NCBI GenBank assembly: GCA_018389105.1
Contig: JACATO010000049.1
Coordinates: forward strand, 682,001-746,000
From: Nautilus pompilius
Taxonomy: Eukaryota > Mollusca > Cephalopoda > Nautilida > Nautilidae
Reading direction: 5' to 3'
DNA: 64,000 nt
A model generated the notes under the pieces. The model saw only the letters and a list, made by a program, of their open reading frames with translations, was not told where the DNA came from and made no database searches. The first letter of the stretch is position 1, and each line of letters begins with the position of its first letter. Positions 48,510 to 60,519 of the stretch are shown here, in pieces. The translations under genes were made by a program, and so were the position numbers.

Positions 48510-51500
48510 CTATGGATGTCCACAAGAGGAGGGGAAATGTCCCCCTCTCCCAGGAAAGTTGATGGTGATAGTGTAATCATGGCATTATTTTTGGCCTGAT
48601 ATACCATGTTCACTGGTGCGTGACAAATTGGGCAAGAAATAACAAGTCTGACTGCACCCAGCCAAAATGTCAAAGGCCGGGAAGAGAGTAGCAATATAAG
48701 GCAATGGCAGAGCACCCTGTCTTAGTAAATAACTAATCTATCCCTCTGTATAGTTTTGAGAAACAAGCTGATAGATTAATTAAGAAGTTAGGGGTCATCA
48801 ATTGGTTAATACTACTGTGTTTTGATTAGTTAGTGGCCCTAGCGGTGTTTGTAATTGGTTAATTGAACTAAGTGCTAGGAGTCAATTTCAGATCTCACTA
48901 AGCCATAAAAATTGGCAAAGAAATCCCAATTCAATAGCTTAGTGACCAGTCAAGTCAAGTCAAGTATGGTTTACATTTATATTTGTTTTAGATATTTTGT
49001 TAATTCTCATTTCTTTAAAATGGATATCAGAAAGCTTTCAGCAAAGTGGAAATTAGAAATACCAGAGAAGAAAACAGAGAAGGAGGCAAGAACTTAAGAA
49101 CAAAGCTGCTCTATCTCTGGTCCTGATTCTACAACAACAGTTAAATGTGATCAACCCAGTCATTCTGATGATAATTCTGATGATGTTGGATTGCATGTTA
49201 ACCTTTCTATAAAACTAATGGATAATCTTAAACATAGTCTTGTAAAAACTGACTCGTCTCAGTATGATTTCATAAAGGATGCAAAAGAAGCACAGAGTTC
49301 ATATTCACCATGGTTTAGTTATTCCAGTCCATCATGCACCACTGGGAGCCTTTATCACAGCGCCTTTTACAAGATATAAAGACTTTCATGAAAGTGCAAG
49401 AAGCCATATTCTTATCACTTGGCACAGAAATGTGCACTGGAATGCAATTAACTTTTAGGCCATCAGAAAAAAAAAAACTAATGAACATTGTATATCAACT
49501 GGACAGTGCTTTGAAGTGGGATGTTGAACAGAACTGTATAAAGTATTATATCCAGTATTGTCAACCATTCTATTTTGTTGTACACATGACATTGCTTTAA
49601 ATAGTAAAAGAAGCAAAACTGGAAATGTTCAAAGCCTGTTTAATTTTCATAATGAATCAGATGAGATGCTACAAAACCATTTGGAAAATGCTTCAAATAA
49701 TGCTTGCTATATATCTGTCTGTGTGGAAAATGAACTAATCAATCTCTCTAAAGAAACTGTTGGGGAAGAAACAGTTTCTTGAGCAAATAATTCCACTGGA
49801 TTTTCAATAATTTCTGATGAAAGTGCTGATATATCTGGAAATGAGCAGCTGTCGCTTCGTGTCCATTTTTTGACAATGACCACTGAAAATATTATCCAAG
49901 AGGAATTGTTTTGATTTGCAAGACTGTGAACTGGATGCTACTTCCATTGCCAATACTGTCACTGATCAGTGTACAGAATCTAGAAAACTGCTTTACAATA
50001 ACAGGAAAAGAAAGGGGTGTGCAAGCTACAATAAAATATAAGTATTCAAAAGCTGTATTAATCCATTGTACTGCTTGTAAAATCAGTCTGGTTGTGAATA
50101 CTTGAACTGTGTTCCTGAGATATGCATACTATTGGTACAATCAAGACTATTATAAAATCTTTCACTGAGAGTCCAAAGAGAAGATTCTTTTTCCAAAATG
50201 TGACACTACTACCTGGAACATGTATGGACTACAAAACACAAAAGTATTACAATTTTTCCAACAACTTTGAACACATTTTTGATCGGTTAAGCATACCAAC
50301 CACTACAACTTCAGATAAAACACAACAAGATGCCCACCATCTGCTTCAAGCACTGATGTTTATTTTTTTGTCTGACTGTAATTTCTAGCTAATAGGCAAA
50401 GCTGGAATCTGTAACATGAGCTCTCCAAACCATTGAACTTGATATCACAAATATGATGATGTTCAGGACCTTATAAATATGTTTCCTGAACATCAACAAA
50501 AAGCAGAACAATTCAACAAACATTTTGCTAAAGTTCAAAATTCAATATTCAACTTCTTCAATAAATAATCTGTTCCCGGGCAATGCAGATGGAAGACATT
50601 TTGATCTAATGTTGGTGGCTCAATCATGGAGGAATATTTCTGTCAAAATTGTTTATATCATATCTTGATTCCATCACTTCATCACTCGTAGAGCTGGTTT
50701 GTGTTTACTGCAGACAATAAACAAAATTTTTGTCTTTTTTGCCCTCATTCTGCACAAATGGTGCACATTTGACATGAAGAATTCAAAAACCAAACTGTAA
50801 AAACATAAATGATTTGTAGGAAACTGAAAATTTGGAAGCTAAAGCTATCACATGCTTTGAAATGTGGTCCAAAAAGGGGGGACAATGTATTAGCAAATAA
50901 ATTTTAAAATGGTCTCATTGAGTTGTTAGAGTTCACTGATCTATTTCCTTCCATTCATCAAGCAATTCATATTTCCCTAACATCACCAGTAACAACCTGC
51001 ACAGCAGAAAGATCATTTAGTACAATGAGAAGAGTGAAAACATGGCTGAGGCCAACAATGGCAGATGATCATTTGTCTGGACTTTGCATGATAAATGTTC
51101 ATAGAGCAAAAGTTACAGCTAACAGGTACAAACTTATTCCAGAAATAATGGATAAACATGGACAAGACCAGAAATGCTTACAATTTGTATTGATTAAATT
51201 TTTTTTGTTTTTGTTTCTTTTTTGTGACTTAGATGGGAGTAGCACAGTAGCAGAGGAAGCATACTAACATCGAAAAAATGAATTATATTTTAAAAAATTC
51301 TAAATGAATCAAAGAAATATTTCTAAGTAAAAAAAAAATATTGATCAAAATCAAATACCTTTGATAGGAAAGAAAAAACAACTTAGTATCTTTTTATTTT
51401 TTGACATTAGTATGCTTTCATTGATAGACACATTCCCTGCACTTGATATTCTTTTGTCATTTTTCCTTCCTCCCCTTGAAAATATCCTGCGGACACCCGT
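48510..51500 (+). mobile_element. Decayed hAT transposon, p52-repressor (DUF4371) type
   Basis: Left end TATGGATGTCCACAAGAGG and reversed right end CACGGGTGTCCGCAGGAT are similar and placed as terminal inverted repeats. Plus-strand blocks follow hAT order: MDIRKLSAKWK (49021), FSIISDESADISGNEQLSLR (about 49.80 kb), GTIKTIIKSFTESPKRR (about 50.13 kb), and the C-terminal dimerisation block TTCTAERSFSTMRRVKTWL with MADDHLSGLCMINVHR (about 50.99-51.11 kb). The last frame (50923-51267) is open for 114 codons; elsewhere stops and shifts abound. I found no convincing 8-bp target duplication. Confidence 0.85.
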
Positions 51501-52560
51501 GCTGGGTACTGATTAGGGTAGCTTTAAAAGCTTTTATGTTGATTTGAATAACTTAACTGTCTGGTCAAAGACATGGCGAGGCAAATCTTCAGTGTTTAAT
51601 CTCTCTTGTAAGATAGAGTTGGTTTTGCCGACACAAACGAAGATTATGGAGGGTTTGTGTTTTATTTTTAAATTATATTTAGTTAGACCACCTCTGGATT
51701 TGGGCGTGAAGTCTGCACTGCAAAGCTGATGTAGCTGTTTTAAGAAAGGGTTAATTTTAGAAATTTGTTGTGATTAAAAGTTCTAAATTCAATGATAATC
51801 AGTTCATTTGAACTCTTGGACACTTTCTTCAGAAATAATCTTTAGACAAGGTGAAGAATGAAGATATATGGTTAGGATTAGCAACAGATTTCCAGAACAC
51901 TTATCCTAACAACAGGTTGTTGATTTTTTAAAATCTGATTTTATTTCAATGTTTCTTCATTTATATTAAGGACAAAAGATGTTACAAATGATGATTATCA
52001 AATGTGAAAAATGGTAAGTGAATTTGTTCTGAATTTACTAAGTTGAAAACTGCACTAAATTTCTGTTACAGAGAGGGGGAGGCTTCGAAAGCTTTGTTCT
52101 ACTAATCTTATCAGTTGCCAAGTTCTACATTTATCCACTAATCTTTAAAACTTTGTTTCGGTTTTTGTTTTTGGATTGTATTCGATGAATTCTCTGCCTT
52201 GGTTTCTTTTGCTTTTCTTTTCATTGGATTATTATATACAGTGGCAGCTATTGCTCTCCAATAAAATATCCTAGATTTTATACAAATCACTTTATTATTG
52301 TATTATATTAGCATGTGGAAGTTACACACTACTTTTTTAAACATGATTTTTCCTGCTTTTTGTACATAGTCTGTCTTTTCATCAGAGTATTCCCCTTTGT
52401 GATACCAGTGTATATGTAATATTTCAAATTTCTTTCCATTCTAATCAAAATTTATATCTGCATTTGAGTAGTATATATATGAAGGGACTTCAATTCCACC
52501 TATCTTTAATATTTACATTTCATCAATTTAATAAAATAATTAATATGTATTAAGGATGTG
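51501..52560. other. Non-coding, AT-rich
   Basis: No gene or element is recognised. A 61-codon frame at 51544-51729 lacks motifs. Confidence 0.45.
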
Positions 52561-52579
52561 ATGCTGAATCCCCCATATA

Positions 52580-53900
52580 TAGTATTGGAAATAATTATGG
52601 AAACAGACTCAGGATATGCACAAATAATGACTGATTGCAACTAAGAGATGTATATAATACATACACGTGTTATTACAGAAAATATACAGTATTTGGCATA
52701 TGAGCCCATTGCTTTATATAGAGTCCTTGTTCCTTCCATACAGGTTTGGAATGTTGTATAAACATCTGCAGCCATATAACTTCATATAGTCTTAATGATG
52801 TTTATATCAGGACTTTGTGCAGACCAAAGCATCTTTGTGAATGCTCCATCAGCCTCTATTTTCTAGACAGATGTTCACCATATTGGCTTACGCTTTGGGT
52901 TCACTGTCATATTGGAAGATGAATACCTACCCAATAAAATGTCTTCCTGGGGGGGGGGAATGGCAAGATGGGTGAGAACTTGCCTATATCTCTTGGCAAT
53001 CAGTATACCTTTGATTTTATGCAAATCTCAGATCTTCTTGGCTGACATGCAGCTTCACACCAGTATTGACCCACTCCCATGCTTCACTGTATCTGTTGTG
53101 CACATATCGCCACCCCCAGTTCACCTTTAAACAAACTGTCCATTGATTATTGCCAGACACTTAAAACACTGTAAAGAGCATCTTCCAGATTTGATCATTA
53201 CACTGTTTTGTTTCTGCTGCCCATTTCAGTCTTGATGTTTGGTTGCCGGTTTTGGGGCAACTGCACAACTATTGAGACCACATGAATGCATATTTTTACT
53301 GTTCTTGAAGAAGTGTTTACTTGCAGCTAGGTCATTTGCAAGATCTCTACTGGCTCCTTGTTTATGACATAGAGAACATTCCTTGAGGTACTTAAATGTT
53401 TTGCTGCTGCAGGCCACATGTTGTGGTTGGAATAATATCAGCATTGTGGCCTGTGAAACTGGTTGTAAAATGGCCACTTTGACTTGCTAATAGCAATTTT
53501 TTATGACATAACTTAACTTTACCTATATCAAAACTTGATAAAAGGGTGTTTTTGATTGGTTTACTGCTAAAATAAGGTCATGGGGGAAAAAACTTAGCAG
53601 TGAAACTGTTAACGTCACTTTGGAGAGTTTGGGTTTTCTTCCTTGACCACATCTCTTGTCAACAGAATCAGTTTGCATATGCTGCTTAATGTTTTGAATA
53701 CAGCTCCTTCTGAAGCATAAAGTTGGACTATCTGCTGCATAGAGTATCCTTCACTAGCTAAGACTTTCATTTGTATGTTTATGATGTTTAGCCATAGTAT
53801 CCACCACACATTCACCACTCTACAATGATATATCACTGTCTGTACTTTTATACGCCTGCAGGTATGGCACTTTCTGATTTCATGCATGAAAACCAATCAG
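52580..53900 (-). mobile_element. Decayed Tc1-like transposon
   Basis: Read on the minus strand, the N-terminal helix-turn-helix block LASEGYSMQQIV lies near 53750. ASRDLANDLAASK and CGLNSCAVAPKP follow near 53370-53240, WEWVNTG near 53070, the catalytic block FQYDSEPKA near 52910 and WSAQSPDINII near 52820. This is the Tc1 transposase order. The left edge TAGTATTGGAAATAATTATG resembles a Tc1 terminal repeat. Several stops make it inactive, and the right terminal repeat is not identified. Confidence 0.8.
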
Positions 53901-54289
53901 TGTACTATGTCAACACATGGCTGGAGAATTCCATTTTTACTTGAGATACAGTTCTATCACCTTTACACAGTGTAACAAATTTTCAAAAAGGTTTCAGTTA
54001 TCCTGATTTTTCAATTGTTTATGGTCAGTTGGTGAGCTGATTACTAACATAGCACTGGTTTTTCTAAAGTGTCAGTTTTTCACTCAGAATGTTACTTTAA
54101 TCATTTTAACACATCACTACTGAAAATATGAGTACAACTAACAAACTTTTCCCAAACCAAAAAGAAACAATCATTTTAACTTGTTAAAAAGTTTATTCAT
54201 TACATTTATTTAATTGTTAAGTACAGTAAAAATCTAAATTACAGTTGTAGAAATCAAAAATACACATCTTTATGGGCTTTCCTTCTATG

Positions 54290-55465
54290 CATTGAAGTAT
54301 CATCATGAATTAGACCCAAAATATAGTCACCCATCATTCTGACATCCCATCTTCCCTGATTCTCTTTCCATTGTTAGCATATCTTGGTGAAATCTCTCAC
54401 CATGCTCTTCACTGAAATCCTCCATGTTGTCTTTGAAGAAATCTAGATGAGAATGAAGGATGTGAAGCTTGTGAGACATTCTGCATCCAAGCTTTTTTGG
54501 AATCCTTGCAGTCCTTTCAAAGAACCAATCATCTTAAAATCTCCACAAATATCCCAGTTATTTTTTGTAGTCAATTTTCTCCAGCAGAAACTTAACATTT
54601 CCATAATCCTCCTTCATATGCACAGAATGGCCAATGGGTATCGATGGATATTTGTTTCCATTGTGAAGAAAGACTGCTTTGAGACTTCTGCTGAATTGTC
54701 AATAAAGAGACGTCATTTAGTAGGATTGTGCACAATACTCATTTCGTAAAACAAGATATTAAAGTCATTGCAGAAGCACAATTTGTCATTCACTGAGAAG
54801 TATCCTGAGGATTTTTCATGCCTCTTTCTGGAAGATGTAGATTTACAACTGCTATCCAAGAGATTCCATTCTTTCAGCCTTGATGTGAGAAGTCCAACAT
54901 TGAATTTTGTTAAACCTAAATCTCATACTAAGTTATCCAGTTCTTTGGAAAATGAGGCTTCTTTTAATTTAAGTCAGAATCATAGTTTTCATCTACAATT
55001 GAATTTTCACTTTCTGATGATAAAACTATTTCTTTGGATTTGGATTATGGCTGTGGCACTGGAAGGTCATCACTTTGTGGAACTGGTGCAATGGATGATG
55101 GAATATTTGGATACACAATATCATGTTGGTTTTTGGTGCTCCTTAATCTTGACTCATCCATTAGACAAAAGTAACAGTCATCTATGTAATTCTTTGGCTC
55201 TTGCCAAATACACAAGGGATTGCAAATGACATTGCTTTACAATCTCTTAGCCATCCTTCTAATGCTAATCTGCATGTTCCACAAGTCACATGAGGTTCCC
55301 ATTGCTTTATCTTGATCACCAATCTTCATTCCAAAGTATAATTCATAGGCCAATAAAAATGTATTGTCCGGTGTGATCATGTTTTATTTGCTTTGGGCCA
55401 ACATAGAATCCACAAACATAAGAAAACGAGTCTGTAGAGAGCTTCCATTTTCGATTTGCAGCCAT
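54290..55465 (-). pseudogene. Copy A of the orphan 'EHGERFHQD' protein family
   Basis: From a candidate ATG at 55465 the minus strand reads MAANRKWKLSTDSFSYVCGF, then YVGPKQIKHD. After heavily broken sequence it ends with KKLGCRMSHKLHILHSHLDF, FKDNMEDFSEEHGERFHQDM (54410-54381 holds the core). I recall this N-terminal plus C-terminal combination from uncharacterised multi-copy proteins in arthropod and cnidarian genomes, which suggests an uncharacterised mobile family. Stops and frameshifts show decay. No enzymatic motif is obvious to me. Confidence 0.6.
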
Positions 55466-55469
55466 TCTT

Positions 55470-56940
55470 ATCTAATAACAGAATAAGATAATCACCTGTT
55501 AAATGCTTTTATTTCATACTGGGTTGAGTGTGCACAATGGTTTATATAACTTGGTTTATGGATGAGAATTCTAGAAAGTGCTAGAACGTTCTACTGAGTT
55601 CTAGAATGTTCTATAAAAAATCTAGGAATTTTTAAGGTTTTCTGTATTGTGCACCCAGTCTATCAACTATAATAGTATAATTATTTTTAATATACTTGAC
55701 ATTTACCAATGACCAATACTAGAACTGTATTTAACATACAAAAATGCCATGGAAAATGTAAAAAAAATCAAGTTAACTAAATGTTTGTTACCTAGTGTTA
55801 TTTGCATTATATATCCAGTTTTTCCTCTGCTTCCATATTAATTTTCTCTCTCTCTCTCGCTCTCTCTGCCTACCTGCCTGCCTCTGTGCGTGTGTGTGAG
55901 AGAGAGAGAATTAATTCCAAATAGCTTCTTTTTTTTGTTTAGATTATTAAAAGCATATCAATCCATTCTTTAAAAATTGTTTTTAAAACTCCCAATCAGT
56001 GCTTGTCCTATATTTTCTTTCAAGTCTTTTTTTTCTCTCTTAAGCATTTAATATAAACAAAACTGAACTAACTTTAAACAATTTTTAAATTTGTTTTAAG
56101 TATAATCTGAGTGGTATAACTTCATTTCAGCAATCTATATTATTTCAGTCTTGATCTGTAATCCAAATTTGAATGGTTGAAATAAAACTTCTGTGAACTG
56201 GTAAATAAACCACATATTTGTTGGGATTTTTAGCTATTTAATATCCAGATGAAACATTTGAAAAAAAAATTAATATAATGTTTGAGACTTGTGTTCATTA
56301 ATATGCAGTCCTTTTATTAAATCAAAATGCACAATAATAGAATTAACTGATAAAAATATCAACTGGATTATGCTTGGTATTAAATTCTATAGAGTTCTTA
56401 AACTATTTTATACAGCAAAAACCAACAGACTAATGTCACTAATGTTTGAGTGGCACTATCAGCCTTAATAGTGATGTAATAATTTTTATTGTTTGAATTC
56501 CAAAAATTGGTTATTTTTCATGTCTTTTAATTTTGTTGTTTTTGTGGGTTCATAAGAAGTCCAAGTGATTCCATTGTCAGCATTATATTTTAAAATATTA
56601 TTTGTATTACTAAAAATATGAGAAGACTATATATTTCAATGTTAGTCAGAACAAATTTATATTGTTTTGATGGAATCTAAATATAGTGGTCAATAAAAAT
56701 CTGTTTTAAAAATTGTAGTGTTAATGATGACAAAAGTTTAAGAAACTTTAGGTTTGGGCTTTTTCTGGTTTTTTTTTATTATTATTTTTTAACCATTTAA
56801 AATATTTAAAACATTAATCCTACCCTGGATGAATCTTCTGTTAGGCTTTTACTAATTTTTTTTTAATCTCACAAGCAATATATCTAGTCCATTTATAATT
56901 TTTACTTGAACGTAATATATCATTATTGTGAGGCTGAGCT
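55470..56940. other. Non-coding, AT-rich, with an inverted microsatellite
   Basis: No gene is seen. The notable item is the CT/GA inverted microsatellite at 55838-55915. Confidence 0.5.
55838..55915. repeat. Inverted CT/GA microsatellite (potential hairpin)
   Basis: ATTAATTTTCTCTCTCTCTC on the left and GAGAGAGAGAGAATTAAT on the right are reverse complements with minor changes, separated by about 40 bases of TCTCTCTGCC, (CCTG)n and (TG)n. A long stem-loop is possible. Confidence 0.75.
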
Positions 56941-56945
56941 GTATA

Positions 56946-57221
56946 CTAAAATTGTAACATAATTTTTAATATCTTCTTCGGTAAGATTGTTTTCATCTGT
57001 TTTAGTTTAAAATTCTCATAAACCAGGAATTTTGTCAATTTTATATTTATCATCATTAATAATCTGATTACTTCTGTGGTAGATAATTCCATTGAATATT
57101 TGTTGGATTCTAAGTGTTGTAAAGCAGATACAGACTGATCATCCTTAGACGTGAGATCATCTGCAGCGTCTACCTCTGTTTTAGAAGAACTGCCATCAGG
57201 AAGTGAATCCAAGAATTCCAT
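56946..57221 (-). CDS. Unrecognised 91-codon open frame
   Basis: Starts ATG at 57221 with an acidic N-terminal half (MEFLDSLPDGSSSKTEVDAA) and a basic, hydrophobic C-terminal half (LMMINIKLTKFLVYENFKLK). It is not clearly a shadow of anything. It shares strand with the Polinton-like blocks at 57.7-62.6 kb and could be a small gene of that element. Function unknown. Confidence 0.3.
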   Translation of the reverse strand: MEFLDSLPDGSSSKTEVDAADDLTSKDDQSVSALQHLESNKYSMELSTTEVIRLLMMINIKLTKFLVYENFKLKQMKTILPKKILKIMLQF

Positions 57222-57719
57222 CTAGGCCTATCTGTTGGTGTTAAAGGTACCACTTCTAGATGATAGATGTTTGGTTGTATTTATAAGTAGTTGATTTGGT
57301 ATTACAATCTTGCTTACCTATTTTTCATCAAGAAACCATTTTTTAATTTATTTTTATACATGATTAAATTCTTAAATTTTGTATCTCTTTTCATTTTTTA
57401 AAAAAATATAAACATATATATAAAATCAATAATGTTTAACAGTATAAACAAAGCTTCCTACATCATTTAATTATATAACTGAAACTTAGAGAATTGTTAG
57501 GTGGAATTCATCAATCTTTGAATGATATCTTCTATTATATTTATTAGATAATAGTCTAAAACTGCAAACCCATAGTTTTCCTACATTTTTCTGTAAAAAA
57601 TTTTAATCCACAGGAGAAGTTGGTTAGTAAAGTTTAAATTACTTTTGATGGTTTGTTTGGGATGTTTGTGGTAATTTGAGAAAATATAAAAGGTATCAAT
57701 AATATTATTATGTCTGCCT

Positions 57720-57930
57720 TTATTATAAAATTATTTGCAATTTGTTTGATTTTTTATCAAATATAAGGTCACCAAATTTAAACAAATTTTTAAAAATTGA
57801 ATCAGTCTTTTCAATTGATTTCATATTTGGGTCATATTCTATTTTTTTCTTCTTCTTGTTTCTTATTTTTTTTGTTCTATCACCTGTTACTTCACAAACA
57901 ATTTGTGGGTCTAAATTTTCACTCTTAATG
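57720..57930 (-). pseudogene. Coding-like fragment, possibly of the Polinton-like element
   Basis: A minus-strand frame without ATG reads DPQIVCEVTGDRTKKIRNKK, then EYDPNMKSIEKTDSIFKNLF and KFGDLIFDKKSNKLQIIL before TAA. The composition is protein-like and unlike the surrounding DNA. The plus-strand 67-codon frame here is its shadow. I do not recognise the family. Confidence 0.35.
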
Positions 57931-58119
57931 CATTTTCATTTTTAGAAATATTTATTATTTGTTGTTTATTAAACTTGTTAGCAAACTCACTCTTTATTAT
58001 TTGATATTCAGGTTGATGTAAAAATTTTCCAAAAATACAATCTAGGATAATCTAAAAACCTTGGACCTAACAACACATGCACATAAGTAGCTGGTTTTTT
58101 CTGCATTCACTTTCTTCTA

Positions 58120-59360
58120 TAATCAACCCATGTATATTTCTATTATCTATGTTTGTGATCCAGAAACAAAAATATCAATTTGTAATAGCAGTGATACTTT
58201 ATCTCATAAATATAGAATAAATAATATTAATCGGTATGGACGAAATGTAACTAATCAGTGGAGATGTCATGAGAAGCAATACCTTAAACTGGCTCAAACA
58301 TCTAACCACCTTACCTTTCTATGCAGATGCCAAGATAATCAGGTAGTTTCAAAAGGATTAAGAGTAAAAATACCATTGGGCGGCCAAAAAACTAGATCAA
58401 TTGAAGAGCCAGCCATGCTCTACTAAGGGAATGCTTTAAATCACCACTGCTAGTCCAAGCAAAAACTGAATAATTCCATTGCCAAGCTAGAAGAATCAAT
58501 CAAAGCCTGTGTAACATCTCCAGAGGACCACAACTGCTTTCTCAATGCCACAAAAAGATGGTGGTACCTGGCTGAATTTGGGAAAGTGAAAGCTAGACAC
58601 ATTAAGAAACTTCAGGCCCTTAATAACAAAAAAAATTCCAGGGAACAAGGCACAATATCAGCCCATAAAAGCAGTCATCAACCTCAGTGGATGACAACTA
58701 ACCATTTTTGAAGAATCAGTGCTCAACAGAGGTCACAACTTCACTACCTCAGATCCCATACCCTGAAATCATAGGCTATGGTGGAAAATAAGAGAGGCAC
58801 TAGAAAAGGCCAAACCCCCAAAACCAAACATCTCAAGTGAGGTACAGAATTCAATCAAAGCCCTTCAGAATGACAATGGAATTGTAATACTTCCTGCAAA
58901 CAAAATAATTCCACAGTAATCAGGGACAAACTGACTTCCTTGGTGAGTGATGTTAGCTACCAGAAGCTGAGAAAAGATCCCATGTCAACAACTGAACATA
59001 AGCTATCAAGCATCCTAAAGACGAACAAGGAATACCTTAGCAACACACAGTACAGGCAGCTAGCCCAATATCATCATAGTTAGTTACCACACATATATAT
59101 GGCCTCCCCAAATTACACAACCCTGGTGTACCATTGAGGCTCGTTGTGAGTTATAGAGGCTCAGCATGCTGTTTTCTGAGCCAGTTCTTAGTAAGGATAA
59201 TTAACCCATTAGCAAGAACTTCATCATATCTGAAAAAAACTCTGCTCACTTCATTGATCTGATCAAGAATATAGCAATCCGATCTTCTCAAATGATCAGC
59301 CTTGACATTTTAAGCCTATTCACAATGGTTCTGACAGACAAAGCCCTGTTGGTTACACTG
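58120..59360 (+). mobile_element. Penelope-like element, decayed reverse transcriptase
   Basis: Plus-strand blocks in order: HEKQYLKLAQTSNHLTFLCR (about 58.27 kb), CVTSPEDHNCFLNATKRWW (about 58.51 kb), ALQNDNGIVILPANK, then STVIRDKLTSLVSDVSYQKL and RKDPMSTTEHKLSSILK (about 58.86-59.03 kb). Next come GLPKLHNPGVPLRLVVSYRG and LSQFLVRIINPLARTSSYLK (about 59.10-59.24 kb), which match the GLPKxHK.GxPLRPIVS core of Penelope-like reverse transcriptases. Frameshifts and stops are frequent and the palm YxDD motif is missing, so the copy is truncated at the right. No GIY-YIG endonuclease is seen. Confidence 0.8.
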
Positions 59361-59624
59361 GTCAACAAAATTAAATGTATTATATTCATTATGAATGCAA
59401 ACCAACTTTTTTAGACTAATCATGCTGATTTCAAAATTTCACTCCATTTGTATGCAGCATGTATCAGTTTTTCAGTAGATACATGCAAATATTTACATAT
59501 TTGTATATATGAAATCATTGACGTAATAAATAAGGACATATTTTTTTAGAAAGTAAATGAGTTTATTGAGTTAAAAATCATCACTATCACTCTACAAAGG
59601 GTGAATACACAAAAAATGGGTCAG

Positions 59625-60360
59625 ACAAAACAGACAACAGAGTTAGAAACATTGTGATTTGGATTTCCTGCGGTGTTCCTGATCTGGTTGATCATGGTAA
59701 AGTGTCCAGCAGTAGTGAGCCAGCATACTGTCATTCCAGAAGCCTTGGTACCGTTTCTCCATAGCACTGATGTCCTGGTGAAATCTTTCACCATGTTCAT
59801 CAGACACTGCTCCAGGGTTATCTGCGAAGAAATCAGATGGGAGTCCAAGAAGTGAACTTTCAGTGACATGCGACAACCCATTGCTGAGTAACATTTCAGA
59901 AGATTCTTGATGCCATCCTTGTAGTCCATTGCCTTCTTGTTGCCCAAGAAATTCTCACAGATCCAATTGAAAGCATTCCAGGCTGGCAGTTCCAGTTCAT
60001 CCAGTGTCGTCTTGAAGTTGACATCTTTGAGTACTTCTCTAATTTGGGGTCCGACAAAGATACCCTCTTACAACTTCACCTGTGTGATTTTGGGAAACTT
60101 TTCTACAATATACTCAAACCCTCTGGCATTTCTCTTCCCTAGTGTCTTTACAAACTGTTTCATCAGTCCAAGCTTTATGTGCAAAGGAGGCAATAGGACA
60201 TTACATGGATCTACAAGAGGTGTATTCTTGACGCTAGACAGTCCTTGCTGGTATGATGTTCTTGTCTGCCAGTTTGATTCAGAATAATGTCTGTCAGTTG
60301 CCCGACTATCCCATAGACACAAGAAACAACAGTATTTTGTGAAACCTGACTCATTCCCAT
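59625..60360 (-). pseudogene. Copy B of the orphan 'EHGERFHQD' protein family (C-terminal part)
   Basis: Minus-strand blocks in order: LPPLHIKLGLMKQFVKTLGK, GFEYIVEKFPKITQVKL, a stop, EGIFVGPQIREVLKDVNF, FLGNKKAMDYKDGIKNLLKC, SLKVHFLDSHL, then AVSDEHGERFHQDISAMEKR and YQGFWNDSMLAHYCWTLYHD. It is better preserved than copy A. A one-base slip near 59830 (between SHL and the PSDFFADNPG block) and one stop (near 60070) break it. The N-terminal half present in copy A is absent. The two copies are diverged, so they are separate insertions. Confidence 0.65.
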
Positions 60361-60519
60361 TAACATTCCAATGACTTTTAAATTCTAGTTAAAATAAGAA
60401 AATAAATAATTTGAAGAAGCCAACCTTCTACTATCTGAAAAGTTATATAAACCTGTTAGGACAAACTACCTGTTTTTTTCATTTGGTTGGCAGATTTAGT
60501 CAACATGCAAGCTTTTTTC

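Noticed and set aside
48495-51502. 8-bp target duplication around the p52-type hAT
   Set aside because: The 8-mers flanking the inferred ends (TGGCTAGA and GGTACTGA) do not match well enough to claim.
54447-55229. Plus-strand frames of 100 and 153 codons
   Set aside because: They overlie the minus-strand orphan copy A and show no motifs of their own.
59937-60287. 116-codon plus-strand frame
   Set aside because: Shadow of orphan copy B on the minus strand.
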